Source: Bradyrhizobium icense
GTDB taxonomy: Bacteria > Pseudomonadota > Alphaproteobacteria > Rhizobiales > Xanthobacteraceae
Assembly: GCF_001693385.1 (NCBI RefSeq)
Contig: NZ_CP016428.1
Coordinates: 744,001-808,000 of the forward strand
Direction: 5' to 3'
DNA: 64,000 nucleotides
In this document: positions 26,001 to 34,744 of the stretch, piece by piece
How the letters are laid out: the number at the start of each line of letters is the position of its first letter
Position numbering within the stretch: the stretch's first letter is position 1
Notes under the pieces: model-generated
Database searches by the model: none
What the model saw: the letters and a program-made list of their open reading frames with translations, nothing else
Told to the model about the DNA's origin: nothing
Made by a program: the position numbers and the translations under genes

Positions 26001-26651
26001 ATGAGCCCTGAAGGCAAGACACCGAAGCCTGTTCGCCGCAAAACCGCTGGCTTTGGCGATAATTCGTTCGGCGAGGGCTATCTGGACGGACGGCTGCTGA
26101 TAGCCATGCCAGTCATGGGCGATCCGCGCTTCGAGCGCTCTGTCATCTACATGTGCGCGCACTCGTCGGAAGGGGCGATGGGTATCATCGTCAACCGTCC
26201 GGCCGGCAGCATCGACTTTCCCGGACTGCTGGTGCAACTCGATATCATCGAGAAGGCTGACCAGATCAAGCTGCCGGAAAATGCCGAGACCATGCAGGTG
26301 CTGAAGGGCGGCCCGGTCGATACCGGCCGCGGCTTCGTGCTGCACTCGAGCGATTTCTTCATCAAGGACGCGACGCTGAATATCGACGAAGGTATCTGCC
26401 TGACCGCGACGGTGGACATCCTCAAGGCGATCGCCAAGGGCACCGGGCCGAAGCACGCGATCCTGGCGCTCGGCTATGCCGGCTGGGCGCCCGGGCAGCT
26501 CGAGAACGAGATCCAGCACAATGGCTGGCTGCATTGCGACGCCGATCCGGATCTGATCTTCGGCGACGACGTCGACGAGAAATATCAGCGCGCGTTGCGC
26601 AAGATCGGCATCGACCCCGGCATGCTGTCAAACGAGGCCGGGCACGCTTAA
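26001..26651 (+). CDS. YqgE/AlgH family protein
   Basis: Predicted 216-residue cytosolic protein of the UPF0301 (YqgE/AlgH) family. Hallmarks are [46 protein letters not shown] and [15 protein letters not shown]. The ATG at 26001 is chosen over a TTG two codons before it. The family is widespread; in Pseudomonas AlgH influences alginate production, but the biochemical role is unknown. It is monocistronic and followed by a hairpin shared with the convergent dioxygenase gene. Confidence 0.93.
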   Translation: MSPEGKTPKPVRRKTAGFGDNSFGEGYLDGRLLIAMPVMGDPRFERSVIYMCAHSSEGAMGIIVNRPAGSIDFPGLLVQLDIIEKADQIKLPENAETMQVLKGGPVDTGRGFVLHSSDFFIKDATLNIDEGICLTATVDILKAIAKGTGPKHAILALGYAGWAPGQLENEIQHNGWLHCDADPDLIFGDDVDEKYQRALRKIGIDPGMLSNEAGHA

Positions 26652-26653
26652 TT

Positions 26654-26681
26654 GTCGTCCCTGCGTTCTCGCAGGGACGAC
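26654..26681. terminator. 12-bp perfect hairpin between convergent genes
   Basis: GTCGTCCCTGCG (26654-26665) pairs exactly with 26670-26681 around TTCT, followed by ATCGATTTT. It lies between yqgE and the convergent dioxygenase gene, so it is probably a bidirectional terminator. The sequence also matches the ends of the dispersed repeat R2, so it may be a solo end of that element. Confidence 0.6.
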
Positions 26682-26698
26682 ATCGATTTTGCGGCTAC

Positions 26699-27586
26699 CT
26701 ACTCCGCCGCCTGCTGCGTCACCGTCGGTTCGGTACCCGCCACCGTCGCGCGGCGCATGTCGCGCGGCTGCGACTGGTCGTAGCGCCGCACCCGGTGCAT
26801 GGTCTGGCGGTTGTCCCACATCACGAGGTCTTGCACGGTCCATTTATGGACGTAGACGAACTCCTTCTGCGTGGCGTGCTCGGTCAGGTCGCGCAGCAAT
26901 AGCCGCGCCTCGGGCATGCTCATGCCCAGAATCGTGCCCGCGTGCGATGACAGATACAGCGACTTGCGGTGGTGTACCGGATGCGTCCGCACCAGCCGCT
27001 GCAGCACCGGCTTGAACATCTCTTTTTCTTCGTCGGTGTAATCCAGGAAGCCCAGCGAGCCGCGCGAATACATCAGCGAATGTTCGCAGATCAGGTCCTC
27101 GATCTCGGCCTTGGTCTCGTCATCGAGCGCGTCATAGGCCGCGCGCATGTCGGCGAATTCGGTGTTGCCACCCTTCGGGTTCACCACCCGCGCCGACAGA
27201 AGCGAGAACTTTGCCGGGATCGGCCGGAACGAGCTGTCGGAATGCCAGAGGCAATTGCCGAGGTTGAACAGATGCGCGCGGCTGTCGCGCGGCAATGGCT
27301 TGCCGTCCTTACCGAGGTTGGAGACATCGTTGAGGCCGGTCGAGAGGCGCGAATCCTGAGGCTTGACGATATTGCCGCCGCGAGCGTCTTCGCGCTGGCC
27401 GAAATTCAGCGCGAAGGCCAGTTGCTGTTCGTCCGTGATGTCCTGGTTGCGGAACAGCAGCACGGCGTATTTGTCCATGCCGGCTTCGACGTCGGCCGCT
27501 TCCTGCGGCGTCAGGGGTTTTCGCAGATCAAGTCCGGATACTTCGCCGACAAAATGCGGATGCAACTGCCGGATTGCGATCGCCAT
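26699..27586 (-). CDS. TauD/TfdA-family Fe(II)/2-oxoglutarate dioxygenase
   Basis: Predicted 295-residue cytosolic oxygenase. The iron ligands are visible as the HSD motif in LWHSDSSF and the distal His in MWDNRQTMHRVRRYD, with the 2-oxoglutarate arginine in the following QPRDMRR. The fold matches TauD and TfdA (2,4-D or taurine dioxygenase types). The start at 27586 has GGGAGACACG upstream. Sulfur or aromatic substrates are typical of the family; the actual one is not determined. It lies 99 bases downstream of an SDR gene on the same strand and may be cotranscribed with it. Confidence 0.92.
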   Translation of the reverse strand: MAIAIRQLHPHFVGEVSGLDLRKPLTPQEAADVEAGMDKYAVLLFRNQDITDEQQLAFALNFGQREDARGGNIVKPQDSRLSTGLNDVSNLGKDGKPLPRDSRAHLFNLGNCLWHSDSSFRPIPAKFSLLSARVVNPKGGNTEFADMRAAYDALDDETKAEIEDLICEHSLMYSRGSLGFLDYTDEEKEMFKPVLQRLVRTHPVHHRKSLYLSSHAGTILGMSMPEARLLLRDLTEHATQKEFVYVHKWTVQDLVMWDNRQTMHRVRRYDQSQPRDMRRATVAGTEPTVTQQAAE

Positions 27587-27685
27587 GGCGTGTCTCCCGA
27601 AGCGGCGGGCGGTGTGTCTCCCACTCTCTTTGTAAGAAAAGTTACTCCGCGAAACGTCCAAGTCAACGCTGCGGACGCATGCCCG

Positions 27686-28465
27686 CTACGCATTCCGTGC
27701 CATCAGCCCGCCATCCACCGGAATCACCGCGCCGGTCAGGAACGAAGCCGCCGGCAGACACAGGCTCAGCGTCATGTGCGCCACTTCCTCAGGCTCGCCG
27801 TAGCGGCCGAGTGCGGTGCGGCGCTTGGCATAGATCGTTTTGTGCTCTTCGGAAATCCGCTCAGTGATCGCGGTGCGGATCGGGCCCGGGCAGATGCAGT
27901 TCACGGTGATGCCTTCGCGGCCGAGCTCGACGGCGAGCGAGCGCGTCAAGCCGGTGACGCCGGCCTTCGCCGCCGAATATGGGCTATGCAGCGCGGTCGC
28001 GCCGAGCGCCTCGGTCGAAGCGATATTGACGATCCGCGGATTCTTCGATCGGCGCAGATGCGGCAGCGCAGCCCGGATGATGCGCGGGTGCGCAGTCAGC
28101 ATCACGGCCAGCGCCTTGTCCCAGGCGGCTTCATAACCTTCGTCGCCGATCGCCACGCGCACGGAGATCCCGGCATTGTTGATGACGATATCGAGCGAGC
28201 CGAAATGCGCGGCGACGCCGTTGACCACCTTGATGATCTCATCAGGTTTGGCGACGTCGAGCGCCCATGCTTTCGCCGCGCCGCCATTTGCTGCGATTTC
28301 GCTGGCAACCGCCTCGGTGGGCTCGGCGTTTAAATCGGTGACGGCGACATTGGCGCCCTCGGCCGCGAACACGAGCGCGGTGGCGCGGCCCATGCCACTG
28401 GCAGCGCCGGTGACGAGAACGGTCAGGCCTTTGACCGAACGGCTGAGCTCTTTGAAATCTGACAT
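27686..28465 (-). CDS. SDR family oxidoreductase
   Basis: Predicted 259-residue NAD(P)-dependent short-chain dehydrogenase. The cofactor loop is TGAASGMGRATA, followed by NNAGIS, the catalytic YSAAKAG and the C-terminal GAVIPVDGGLMA. The start at 28465 (MSDFKELSRSVKG) gives the usual length; longer in-frame extension is not family-like. The order SDR then dioxygenase suggests one small catabolic unit, but no substrate can be named. Confidence 0.92.
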   Translation of the reverse strand: MSDFKELSRSVKGLTVLVTGAASGMGRATALVFAAEGANVAVTDLNAEPTEAVASEIAANGGAAKAWALDVAKPDEIIKVVNGVAAHFGSLDIVINNAGISVRVAIGDEGYEAAWDKALAVMLTAHPRIIRAALPHLRRSKNPRIVNIASTEALGATALHSPYSAAKAGVTGLTRSLAVELGREGITVNCICPGPIRTAITERISEEHKTIYAKRRTALGRYGEPEEVAHMTLSLCLPAASFLTGAVIPVDGGLMARNA

Positions 28466-28556
28466 GACGGATCCGGACAAGGCTGGGTACGTGGCAGGAT
28501 TGACAAGGCTGGCACCGATCCGCAGACAGGTCAAACGAAGCCGAGCGAGGTGCAAC

Positions 28557-29096
28557 GTGACCGATACTGGCGGGGCGCAGATACGTCGCCTTGAGCTTGC
28601 CGACGCTGCCCTGTACCGGGACATCCGGCTGGAAGCGCTCCAGAAAAATCCCGAAGCATTCGGCAGCACGTTCGAGCGAGAAAGCGCGCAACCACTATCG
28701 TGGTTCGAAGCAGTCATCGACCGGGCCGATATCTTCGGCGCTTTCCTTGACGGGAAGCTCACCGGAATAGCCGGATTTTCCGCGCAGGAAGGTTCGAAGC
28801 AGGCGCACAAGGGGCGGCTTTGGGCGATGTATATTCGAGACACCGCGCGAGGTTCGGGCCTTGGAAAGTTGCTTGTCGCGGCCGTTCTCGACCATGCGCG
28901 CGGGCGCGTGGAGATGGTTCAATTGACTGTCGTGAGCGAGAACGAAGCGGCGCGCCGGCTTTACAGCGCCATGGGCTTTGTTGAGTACGGCTATGAAAAG
29001 CGAGCCCTCAAGCAGGGTGGGCGATATTACGACGAGATTCTGATGGTCAAATTTCTCGACGAGGGGACCGCGGGGCCGGCCCAAGCCATGCCGTGA
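28557..29096 (+). CDS. GNAT family N-acetyltransferase
   Basis: Predicted 179-residue acetyl-CoA-dependent transferase (PF00583). The core motif A is MYIRDTARGSGLGKLLVAAVLDHA, and SENEAARRLYSAMGFVEYG forms motif B. The GTG start at 28557 lies 7 bases after GAGG. Its last 50 bases overlap the 3' end of the convergent DUF1326 gene at 29047, on the other strand. The substrate is unknown. Confidence 0.9.
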   Translation: MTDTGGAQIRRLELADAALYRDIRLEALQKNPEAFGSTFERESAQPLSWFEAVIDRADIFGAFLDGKLTGIAGFSAQEGSKQAHKGRLWAMYIRDTARGSGLGKLLVAAVLDHARGRVEMVQLTVVSENEAARRLYSAMGFVEYGYEKRALKQGGRYYDEILMVKFLDEGTAGPAQAMP

Positions 29097-29742
29097 GTCT
29101 TGATCTTTCCCTGACCAAGCCATCCTGATTGAAGTGATGAACACAGAAGTGTGCCCATGAATCTTCGAACGCCATTTCCATGTCACCTGTGACCGACGTG
29201 GTACCTAGCCCGATTTCTGCGTAGGTAAACTCGAAACTGCCGCTAGGACGCGCCAGCGCAATGTGGAATGGTTGACCCGTAAACTCATTGATCTTCGGCC
29301 TGCCGGTGCTCCGCATGACGCCGGGGATCTCTACCCTTGCGGTTCTGAGTTCAAGGTTCGCTTCGAGGTCTATCGGCAGGAACAACGTCTCGCAAAATTC
29401 CGAGCATGTGGACGCGAATACGGCGAAAAGATTGCTCAATGGTTCGCATGCCTTGCCCGAGATGATCATTTCAAGCGCGACCCGTTGAGCTTCGTCTGCA
29501 CGCTCGTCGATAACGATCTGGCGCCGGCCGTTTCCGTCCTTGATTTCGCCGGGCCACTTGTACAGCGCCGCCCAGTTCAACCCTGAGAGCGGCGTATCGT
29601 TGAAGCGGCCTTCAACGACGGTGCCGACGAAGGCCGACTGGCAATAGCCGTGGGTACTCGGCAGGTTGAACTGGCAACCGCAATTCATGGCGCAATTGCA
29701 ATTATCGTAAGTCTCGCTCTTGAATAGCCATTGATCCGCCAT
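29047..29742 (-). CDS. DUF1326 domain protein
   Basis: Predicted 231-residue protein of the DUF1326 family. The N-terminal cysteine-rich signature NCNCAMNCGCQF is intact and could bind a metal, followed by GYCQSAFVGTVVEGRF and GLNWAALYKWPG. The ATG at 29742 gives the standard start MADQWLFKSETYDNC. No signal peptide is seen. Family function is unknown. The gene ends inside the convergent acetyltransferase gene. Confidence 0.9.
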   Translation of the reverse strand: MADQWLFKSETYDNCNCAMNCGCQFNLPSTHGYCQSAFVGTVVEGRFNDTPLSGLNWAALYKWPGEIKDGNGRRQIVIDERADEAQRVALEMIISGKACEPLSNLFAVFASTCSEFCETLFLPIDLEANLELRTARVEIPGVMRSTGRPKINEFTGQPFHIALARPSGSFEFTYAEIGLGTTSVTGDMEMAFEDSWAHFCVHHFNQDGLVRERSRLTAWLGPAPRSPRREI

Positions 29743-29793
29743 CTCACTGCACCTTCCGAAAGCGATGATGCTCAACTCGACTTTGCGCGACCT

Positions 29794-30759
29794 TCAAGTC
29801 GGAACGAAGCGATAGGCGCCATCCTTGCGCTCGACGAAGCCGGTGCCAGGGAACGGTAGGTGAGCGCCGATCAGCCGGCGCTTCTCAATGACGAGGCGAT
29901 CAAGCAGGCGTAGGCGGGTCGAGATGCCGCGATCGGGTTCATGGTCGACTGGCACCGGCCACGACGGATGCTGGAATGAGATCACAGCGTGCGTAAGCGC
30001 GTCCGCAACGACGACGATGCCATCCCCACCGGCGATTTCGACCGAGATGTGGCCCTGCGTATGCCCCGGCGTATCGATGACCCGCACGCCACTGACAATC
30101 TCATCGCCATCCCGTACCGCCCTCATCTTGTCCTTGACGTGCGAGAAATGGTTCCTGGCGCCATTGATGATGCGATCGTTGGTTGCCAAGACTGCCGGCA
30201 ACCTTCGCATCGCATCCGGGTCGGTCCAGAGGTTCCACTCGACGGCCGAAACGAAATAGCTCGCGTTCGGATAGATCGGGTTGTCATTCGCGTCGAGGAT
30301 GCCCCAGAGGTGGTCGGGATGGCCGTGGGTCAGGACGATCTTGGTAACGGCCGCCGGTGGGATGCCGGCAGCTTTGAGGTTCTCCGCAAGCTTTCCCGCC
30401 GTGGGCTGGTGGCGCGGGCCGGTGCCCGTGTCGACCAGGATCACATCGGACTGGCTACGGATCACTGCGACAGTGTTCACGAGCTGGAGCTGTTCGCCGG
30501 TTTGTCCGGCTGCGTTCAGGGCGGCTTCGCGCTCGGCTGGTGGAGAGTCCGGCGTCACGAGGAAGCCCGCTGGAAGGAGGAAATGGCCATCGCTTACGAC
30601 CAGAGTCTCAAGGCTGCCTGATTTGTGGACCGGCACCGTATGGACGGCTGCCCTTGTCGGTCGCAGTGAAGACGCGCACGTAGCCGCGGCCAGAGCCGCT
30701 GCAGCCGATTCACCCAGAAATTGGCGACGGGCTATTCTGTGGACATGCCCTGCAGTCAC
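29794..30759 (-). CDS. Tat-exported metallo-beta-lactamase-fold hydrolase
   Basis: Predicted 321-residue periplasmic hydrolase. A twin-arginine signal (ARRQFLGESAAAALAAA, residues about 10-26) leads. The metal site LTHGHPDHLWG gives the HxHxDH motif, with a further His in DTPGHTQGHIS. A GTG at 30759 is chosen because AAGGAGG lies 9 bases upstream. A longer frame to 30915 has no such support. It is divergent from an AraC-type regulator, which probably controls it. Quorum-quenching lactonase or another esterase-like activity is possible for the family; none is shown. Confidence 0.9.
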   Translation of the reverse strand: MTAGHVHRIARRQFLGESAAAALAAATCASSLRPTRAAVHTVPVHKSGSLETLVVSDGHFLLPAGFLVTPDSPPAEREAALNAAGQTGEQLQLVNTVAVIRSQSDVILVDTGTGPRHQPTAGKLAENLKAAGIPPAAVTKIVLTHGHPDHLWGILDANDNPIYPNASYFVSAVEWNLWTDPDAMRRLPAVLATNDRIINGARNHFSHVKDKMRAVRDGDEIVSGVRVIDTPGHTQGHISVEIAGGDGIVVVADALTHAVISFQHPSWPVPVDHEPDRGISTRLRLLDRLVIEKRRLIGAHLPFPGTGFVERKDGAYRFVPT

Positions 30760-30915
30760 GAGTGCTTCCCTCCTTGATGGGCCACTCCTATCGATGGGCA
30801 CCGCCCCGTTGGGCCCGAAGCTTAACTTGCGCATTTGGCTGCTGGATATCCGAGTGCCGCGAGGTTCTATCCGGAAAGCGCGTAAAACGTGGAAATCCCC
30901 CACGGAAAGCGCCAA

Positions 30916-30982
30916 CGATCATTATCCAAAAACTGCAAGAATGATCGGAACATTCCCGGCCCGGTGCCCATGCCTCGGCATG
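30916..30982. promoter_or_regulatory. Two inverted repeats in the hydrolase/AraC divergent region
   Basis: CGATCATT (30916-30923) pairs with AATGATCG (30940-30947), spacer 16 bases. A tighter CATGCC/GGCATG palindrome lies at 30969-30982. Both are between the hydrolase start at 30759 and the regulator start at 31014 and are candidate binding sites for the regulator. The rest of the 254-base gap shows no gene. Confidence 0.4.
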
Positions 30983-31013
30983 CGTGATACGCTCGATCAA
31001 CACGGAGGCGAGC

Positions 31014-32024
31014 ATGCAGCTTGGCACAGCGCCGCTTCTGGAGCGGATGCCCATCTTCCACAGCCGCAATGTGGAAGAGACCGGTGCATTTCTGCGCGCG
31101 AAAGGATACCGCTTCGACATCGCAGGGCGGCAGGCCCGCCGGCTCGATGCGCGCCTCAACGGCGTTTACATGCCGGGCCTCTACATGGGTTACGTGCAGT
31201 ACGGCGGCGCGTCGGTTGTGCTGTCTCCGAGCCCCGCCCGCACGGACACCTGGATCCACCTGCCGCTTCGCGGGCAACTTGAAGCCACCATTGGCCGTGA
31301 CAACATCGTTTGCAATCCGAACCTTGCTACGATCATCTCGCCGATGCGCGAGAGATGTCGGCTGGTATCGGAAGCCGATAGCAGCCGCATCCAACTGTCT
31401 TTGACCAAATCCAGCGTTACAGGTCAGCTTGCCGCCCTTCTAGGCGAGCCACCAACCGCTCCCCTCGACTTTGCGCCTACCATCGACCTCGCCGCGGGGT
31501 ACGGCCGCAGCCTGGCACGCTACGTGCTGATGGCCATCGCGGACCTGGAACAGGCGGGATCGGTGCTCTGGAGCCCGACGGCAATGAGCAAATTCGAGCA
31601 GTTCATTATTACCGCACTGCTGCTGTCGCACCCGCACAATTACAGCAGCGCGCTGCGACGCCTCGAGAGGCCGATTGCGCCGCGTGACGTAAGGCGCGCG
31701 GTCGACTACCTCGAAGCCCACCTCGATCAGGCAGTCACGGTAGCCGACCTCGTTACGGCGACCGGGGTTGCGGGCCGAACGCTCTTTATGCACTTCAGGG
31801 ATTTCAAGGGCGTCTCGCCGATGCGCTACCTACGGAACGCCCGCTTGAGGCAAGCTCGCCAAGCCTTGCTGCGGGCCGATCCGGAAGCGAATGTCACCGA
31901 GATTGCCATGAGCACGGGGTTCACCCACATGGGCCGGTTCTCGGTCACGTATCGCATGTATTTTGGGGAAAGTCCTTCGGAGACGCTGAGAGGTCAGCCG
32001 CAGCAGCTTCGGAAGCAACCGTAG
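31014..32024 (+). CDS. AraC family transcriptional regulator
   Basis: Predicted 336-residue regulator. The N-terminal 190 residues resemble the AraC-binding-like domain (PF14525 type). The C-terminal 100 residues hold two helix-turn-helix units, with VADLVTATGVAGRTLFMHF for the first and NVTEIAMSTGFTHMGRFSVTYRMYFGESP for the second. The ATG at 31014 has GGAGGCGAGC before it. It is divergent from the Tat-exported hydrolase and probably regulates it, in response to an unknown ligand. An IS110-family element lies just downstream. Confidence 0.93.
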   Translation: MQLGTAPLLERMPIFHSRNVEETGAFLRAKGYRFDIAGRQARRLDARLNGVYMPGLYMGYVQYGGASVVLSPSPARTDTWIHLPLRGQLEATIGRDNIVCNPNLATIISPMRERCRLVSEADSSRIQLSLTKSSVTGQLAALLGEPPTAPLDFAPTIDLAAGYGRSLARYVLMAIADLEQAGSVLWSPTAMSKFEQFIITALLLSHPHNYSSALRRLERPIAPRDVRRAVDYLEAHLDQAVTVADLVTATGVAGRTLFMHFRDFKGVSPMRYLRNARLRQARQALLRADPEANVTEIAMSTGFTHMGRFSVTYRMYFGESPSETLRGQPQQLRKQP

Positions 32025-32145
32025 TTTCAAAAAGCTCGAGGCCCGCAATTGCGTTCGCTCAATCCACCGAAGCAACCAGGTTGGTTCGTGTTGAGGTCAC
32101 CTAATGAGCGTAATGCGGACATCGCTAGGTACATGGCCCTTTTGG

Positions 32146-33383
32146 ATTTATGATGGGGTGGACGCCCCGCCGACGGCATCGATGTGCCAAAGTGGAGATG
32201 TTGAGCACCACTTAAGGGAGGCGTCCGTGTCAGAGGTTATCATAATCGGTCTGGATATCGCCAAGCATGTTTTTCACGCGCACGGAGCGGATGAGCGGGG
32301 TCGAGCGATATTCAGCAAGCGGATCAGCCGAGGAAAGCTGCTGGATTTCTTCGCAGCCCAGCCGAGTTGCACGGTAGCGCTGGAGGCATGTGGCGGAGCA
32401 CATCACTGGGCCCGTCAGCTCACCCAACTCGGCCATGAAGTTCGGCTGATCCCGCCCGCCTATGTAAAACCGTTCGTGAAGCGGCAAAAGAACGACGCGA
32501 TCGATGCCGAGGCGATCTGCGAGGCAGCGCAGCGGCCGAGCATGCGGTTCGTGGCCGTGAAGAGCGAGCAGCAACAAGCGGCGGGTCTGGTGTTTCGGAC
32601 CCGTGATCTGTTAGTGCGGCAGCGAACCCAGCTCATCAACGCGATTCGGGGACACCTCACTGAATATGGTTGGGTCGCACCCAAGGGACCATCGCATGTG
32701 GCGATGCTTGCCGACATGATCGAGGAAGAAGAGATGGTCAGCTCGCTTCCAGAAGCGGCCCACACCATGTTCCGAGTGATGTTAGACCTGCTCGCCGGCC
32801 TCAATGGCAAGATCGCGGATCTCGACAAGGAGATCGCCCGACGTGCCCGCGAGGACGAAGTATCGCGAAGGCTGATGACCATTCCCGGCATTGGCCCAAT
32901 CTCCGCTACCGCGATCACCGCTCTAGCACCGCCGGCCGAGACCTTTGCCAAGGGCCGGGACTTTGCCGCCTGGCTGGGTCTTACGCCTCTTCAAAGATCG
33001 ACAGGCGGCAAGCAGAAGCTCGGTGCGACATCCAAAATGGGTGAGCGCACACTCAGGCGCCTCCTCATCATCGGCAGCAGCGCCGTCGTGCAGCAGGCAA
33101 GCAAACGGGGCGCACCAAAGGGTTCGTGGCTCGAACAGATGCTGGCTCGCAAACCACGCATGCTGGTAACCGTCGCGCTCGCCAACAAGATGGCGCGGAT
33201 TGTCTGGGCACTACTTGTAAAGCAGGAAAACTACAGAGCTCCGGTCGCCGCCAAGGCGTAAGCCTGGTGGGCCTGAGGTCGTCAGAGATGTAGTCGGTCG
33301 AAGGAGGGTATGGCGCAACAGTCGGCGAGACGGGGCCGGAAGAACCAGATGTACTCATCGTGCCTGGAGCACGTATTTATGAT
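32146..33383 (+). mobile_element. IS110-family insertion sequence (boundaries tentative)
   Basis: The transposase at 32227-33261 defines the element. An exact 9-base direct repeat ATTTATGAT occurs at 32146-32154 and 33375-33383, just outside the coding sequence on each side, and a CGTGC/GCACG hairpin (33359-33373) abuts the second copy. IS110 elements lack classical inverted repeats and are often flanked by a short shared core, so the repeat may mark the ends. The non-coding parts (about 72 and 113 bases) are short for a bridge RNA, so the true ends could be further out. Confidence 0.55.
32227..33261 (+). CDS. IS110 family transposase/recombinase
   Basis: Predicted 344-residue DEDD-type recombinase. 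The N-terminal RuvC-like domain has GLDIAKHVFHAH (first Asp), VALEACGGAHHW (Glu) and KNDAIDAEAI (Asp pair). The C-terminal transposase_20 part has IPGIGPISATAI and the serine in LTPLQRSTGGKQKLGATSKM. All expected catalytic residues are present and the frame is intact, so it may be active. A GTG start at 32227 follows GGGAGGCGTCC. Confidence 0.95.
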   Translation: MSEVIIIGLDIAKHVFHAHGADERGRAIFSKRISRGKLLDFFAAQPSCTVALEACGGAHHWARQLTQLGHEVRLIPPAYVKPFVKRQKNDAIDAEAICEAAQRPSMRFVAVKSEQQQAAGLVFRTRDLLVRQRTQLINAIRGHLTEYGWVAPKGPSHVAMLADMIEEEEMVSSLPEAAHTMFRVMLDLLAGLNGKIADLDKEIARRAREDEVSRRLMTIPGIGPISATAITALAPPAETFAKGRDFAAWLGLTPLQRSTGGKQKLGATSKMGERTLRRLLIIGSSAVVQQASKRGAPKGSWLEQMLARKPRMLVTVALANKMARIVWALLVKQENYRAPVAAKA

Positions 33384-33553
33384 TTGGTTCCGGTCCGCGA
33401 ACTCCCATACGGGCCCGCAGCTCCATCGCTGCATCAGAGGCCGGACAGATGGCAGCATCCGACTACGCGCCAATCTTCTTCAAAAACCGCTTGCATCTCG
33501 CGGGGCGTCCACAGATGAGTACGCGCTAGAACGCACAAAAAAGGATCGCAGGG

Positions 33554-34288
33554 ATGAACGAACTGGATTTCAGCGGCAGGCAGGTGCTGGTAATCGGCGG
33601 CTCCAGCGGGATCGGCAATGGTATCGCGCAGGCGTTCCGCGCCAAAGGCGCGCGTGTCTGCGTCTGCGGGACCCGCGAACGCGCCAACGACTATTCGCCC
33701 GACGAAGGCTCGCATCTTGACGGGCTCGATTATTTCCAGCTTGACGTCAGCAACGCACAGGCCATTGAGTCCTTCCAGCCATCCTTCGCAAAACTGGACG
33801 TGCTGGTGCTGGCGCAGGGCGCGGTGATCTACCGCCGCGGCGAATTCGAGATGGACGGCTTTCGCAGGGTCGTGGAAGTCAACCTGATGAGCCTGATGGC
33901 CTGCGCAACCAAATTCCATGCGATGTTGAGCACCAGCAAAGGCTCACTCATCATCGTCAGTTCGACCGCCGCGTATCATTCCACCATGGGCAATCCGGCC
34001 TACAACGCCTCGAAGACCGGCGCGGTCGGGTTGACGCGCACGCTCGGCGAGGCGTGGGCCGGGAACGGCATCCGCGTCAACGGCATCGCGCCCGGTCTGG
34101 TCGACACCAAGATGACCAAGGCGACGACGGCGAATCCAAAGAGGCTCGAAGGCGCGCTCGAGCGGATCCCGTTGAAGCGGCTCGGCACGCCGGCCGATAT
34201 GGCCGGCGCCGCGCTGTTCCTGGCCTCGCCGCTGTCATCCTACATCATCGGCCAGACCATCGTGGTCGATGGCGGGCTGATCCTGTAA
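33554..34288 (+). CDS. SDR family oxidoreductase
   Basis: Predicted 244-residue NAD(P)-dependent short-chain dehydrogenase. The cofactor loop is IGGSSGIGNGIA, the catalytic residues are in YNASKTG, and the terminal segment is GQTIVVDGGLIL. The stretch between the IS110 element and this gene (33384-33553) shows no gene, so its native promoter may have been displaced or lie within that short DNA. The substrate is unknown. Confidence 0.92.
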   Translation: MNELDFSGRQVLVIGGSSGIGNGIAQAFRAKGARVCVCGTRERANDYSPDEGSHLDGLDYFQLDVSNAQAIESFQPSFAKLDVLVLAQGAVIYRRGEFEMDGFRRVVEVNLMSLMACATKFHAMLSTSKGSLIIVSSTAAYHSTMGNPAYNASKTGAVGLTRTLGEAWAGNGIRVNGIAPGLVDTKMTKATTANPKRLEGALERIPLKRLGTPADMAGAALFLASPLSSYIIGQTIVVDGGLIL

Positions 34289-34316
34289 GCCCGGCATAGG
34301 CATTCCCAGCGCGGCA

Positions 34317-34341
34317 GGAACCCCGGCGCGTCTCGTCGGTT
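34317..34341 (+). promoter_or_regulatory. Near-consensus sigma-EcfG promoter
   Basis: GGAAC at 34317-34321 is followed after 16 bases by GGTT (34338-34341), one mismatch from the CGTT -10 box. It ends 28 bases before the start at 34370 of a CsbD/DUF883-like gene, the class that carries exact matches at the left end of the window. Confidence 0.5.
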
Positions 34342-34369
34342 ACATCCTCCGAAAACGGGAGTGACCGCG

Positions 34370-34744
34370 ATGGACAAGGATCGGATTGCCGGCTCGGCCC
34401 AGGATTTTGCAGGTAAGGTCGAAAGCACCGTCGGCGACATGGCTGGTGACGCGAAGACCCAAGCCGAGGGCCGCGCGCGCGAAGCGGCCGGCACGGTGCA
34501 AAATCTCTACGGCCAGGCCAAGGATGCCGCCCGGGATGCCACCGACGCCGCGGTCGGCTATGCCAAGGATGCTTATGAGAACAGCGGCGACACCGTTCGC
34601 AGCAGTCAGAAAGCGATAGCGAAAACCGTCCAGGAAAATCCGCTCGGCGCGCTGTTGGTCGCAGGTGGTATCGGGTTCGCGCTGGCGCTGCTGATGACGC
34701 GCCCGCCGCGCCGCCCGCCGTCGCGCTGGCGCTATTACGGTTAA
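34370..34744 (+). CDS. CsbD/DUF883-like membrane-anchored stress protein
   Basis: Predicted 124-residue protein. The N-terminus (MDKDRIAGSAQDFAGKVESTVG) is CsbD-like. It continues as an Ala/Asp-rich amphipathic helix and ends in one membrane helix (NPLGALLVAGGIGFALALLMT) with a basic tail, like DUF883/ElaB proteins. It therefore looks like a blend of the two families seen at 0.7 and 4.5 kb. The ATG at 34370 lies 8 bases from GGGAG; a GTG at 34361 is an alternative. The likely stress promoter upstream supports its role. Confidence 0.85.
   Translation: MDKDRIAGSAQDFAGKVESTVGDMAGDAKTQAEGRAREAAGTVQNLYGQAKDAARDATDAAVGYAKDAYENSGDTVRSSQKAIAKTVQENPLGALLVAGGIGFALALLMTRPPRRPPSRWRYYG

Noticed and set aside
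33310..33720. 136-codon frame starting within the IS110 tail and running into the SDR gene
   Set aside because: It enters the SDR gene in another frame, and its first half is insertion-sequence flank.
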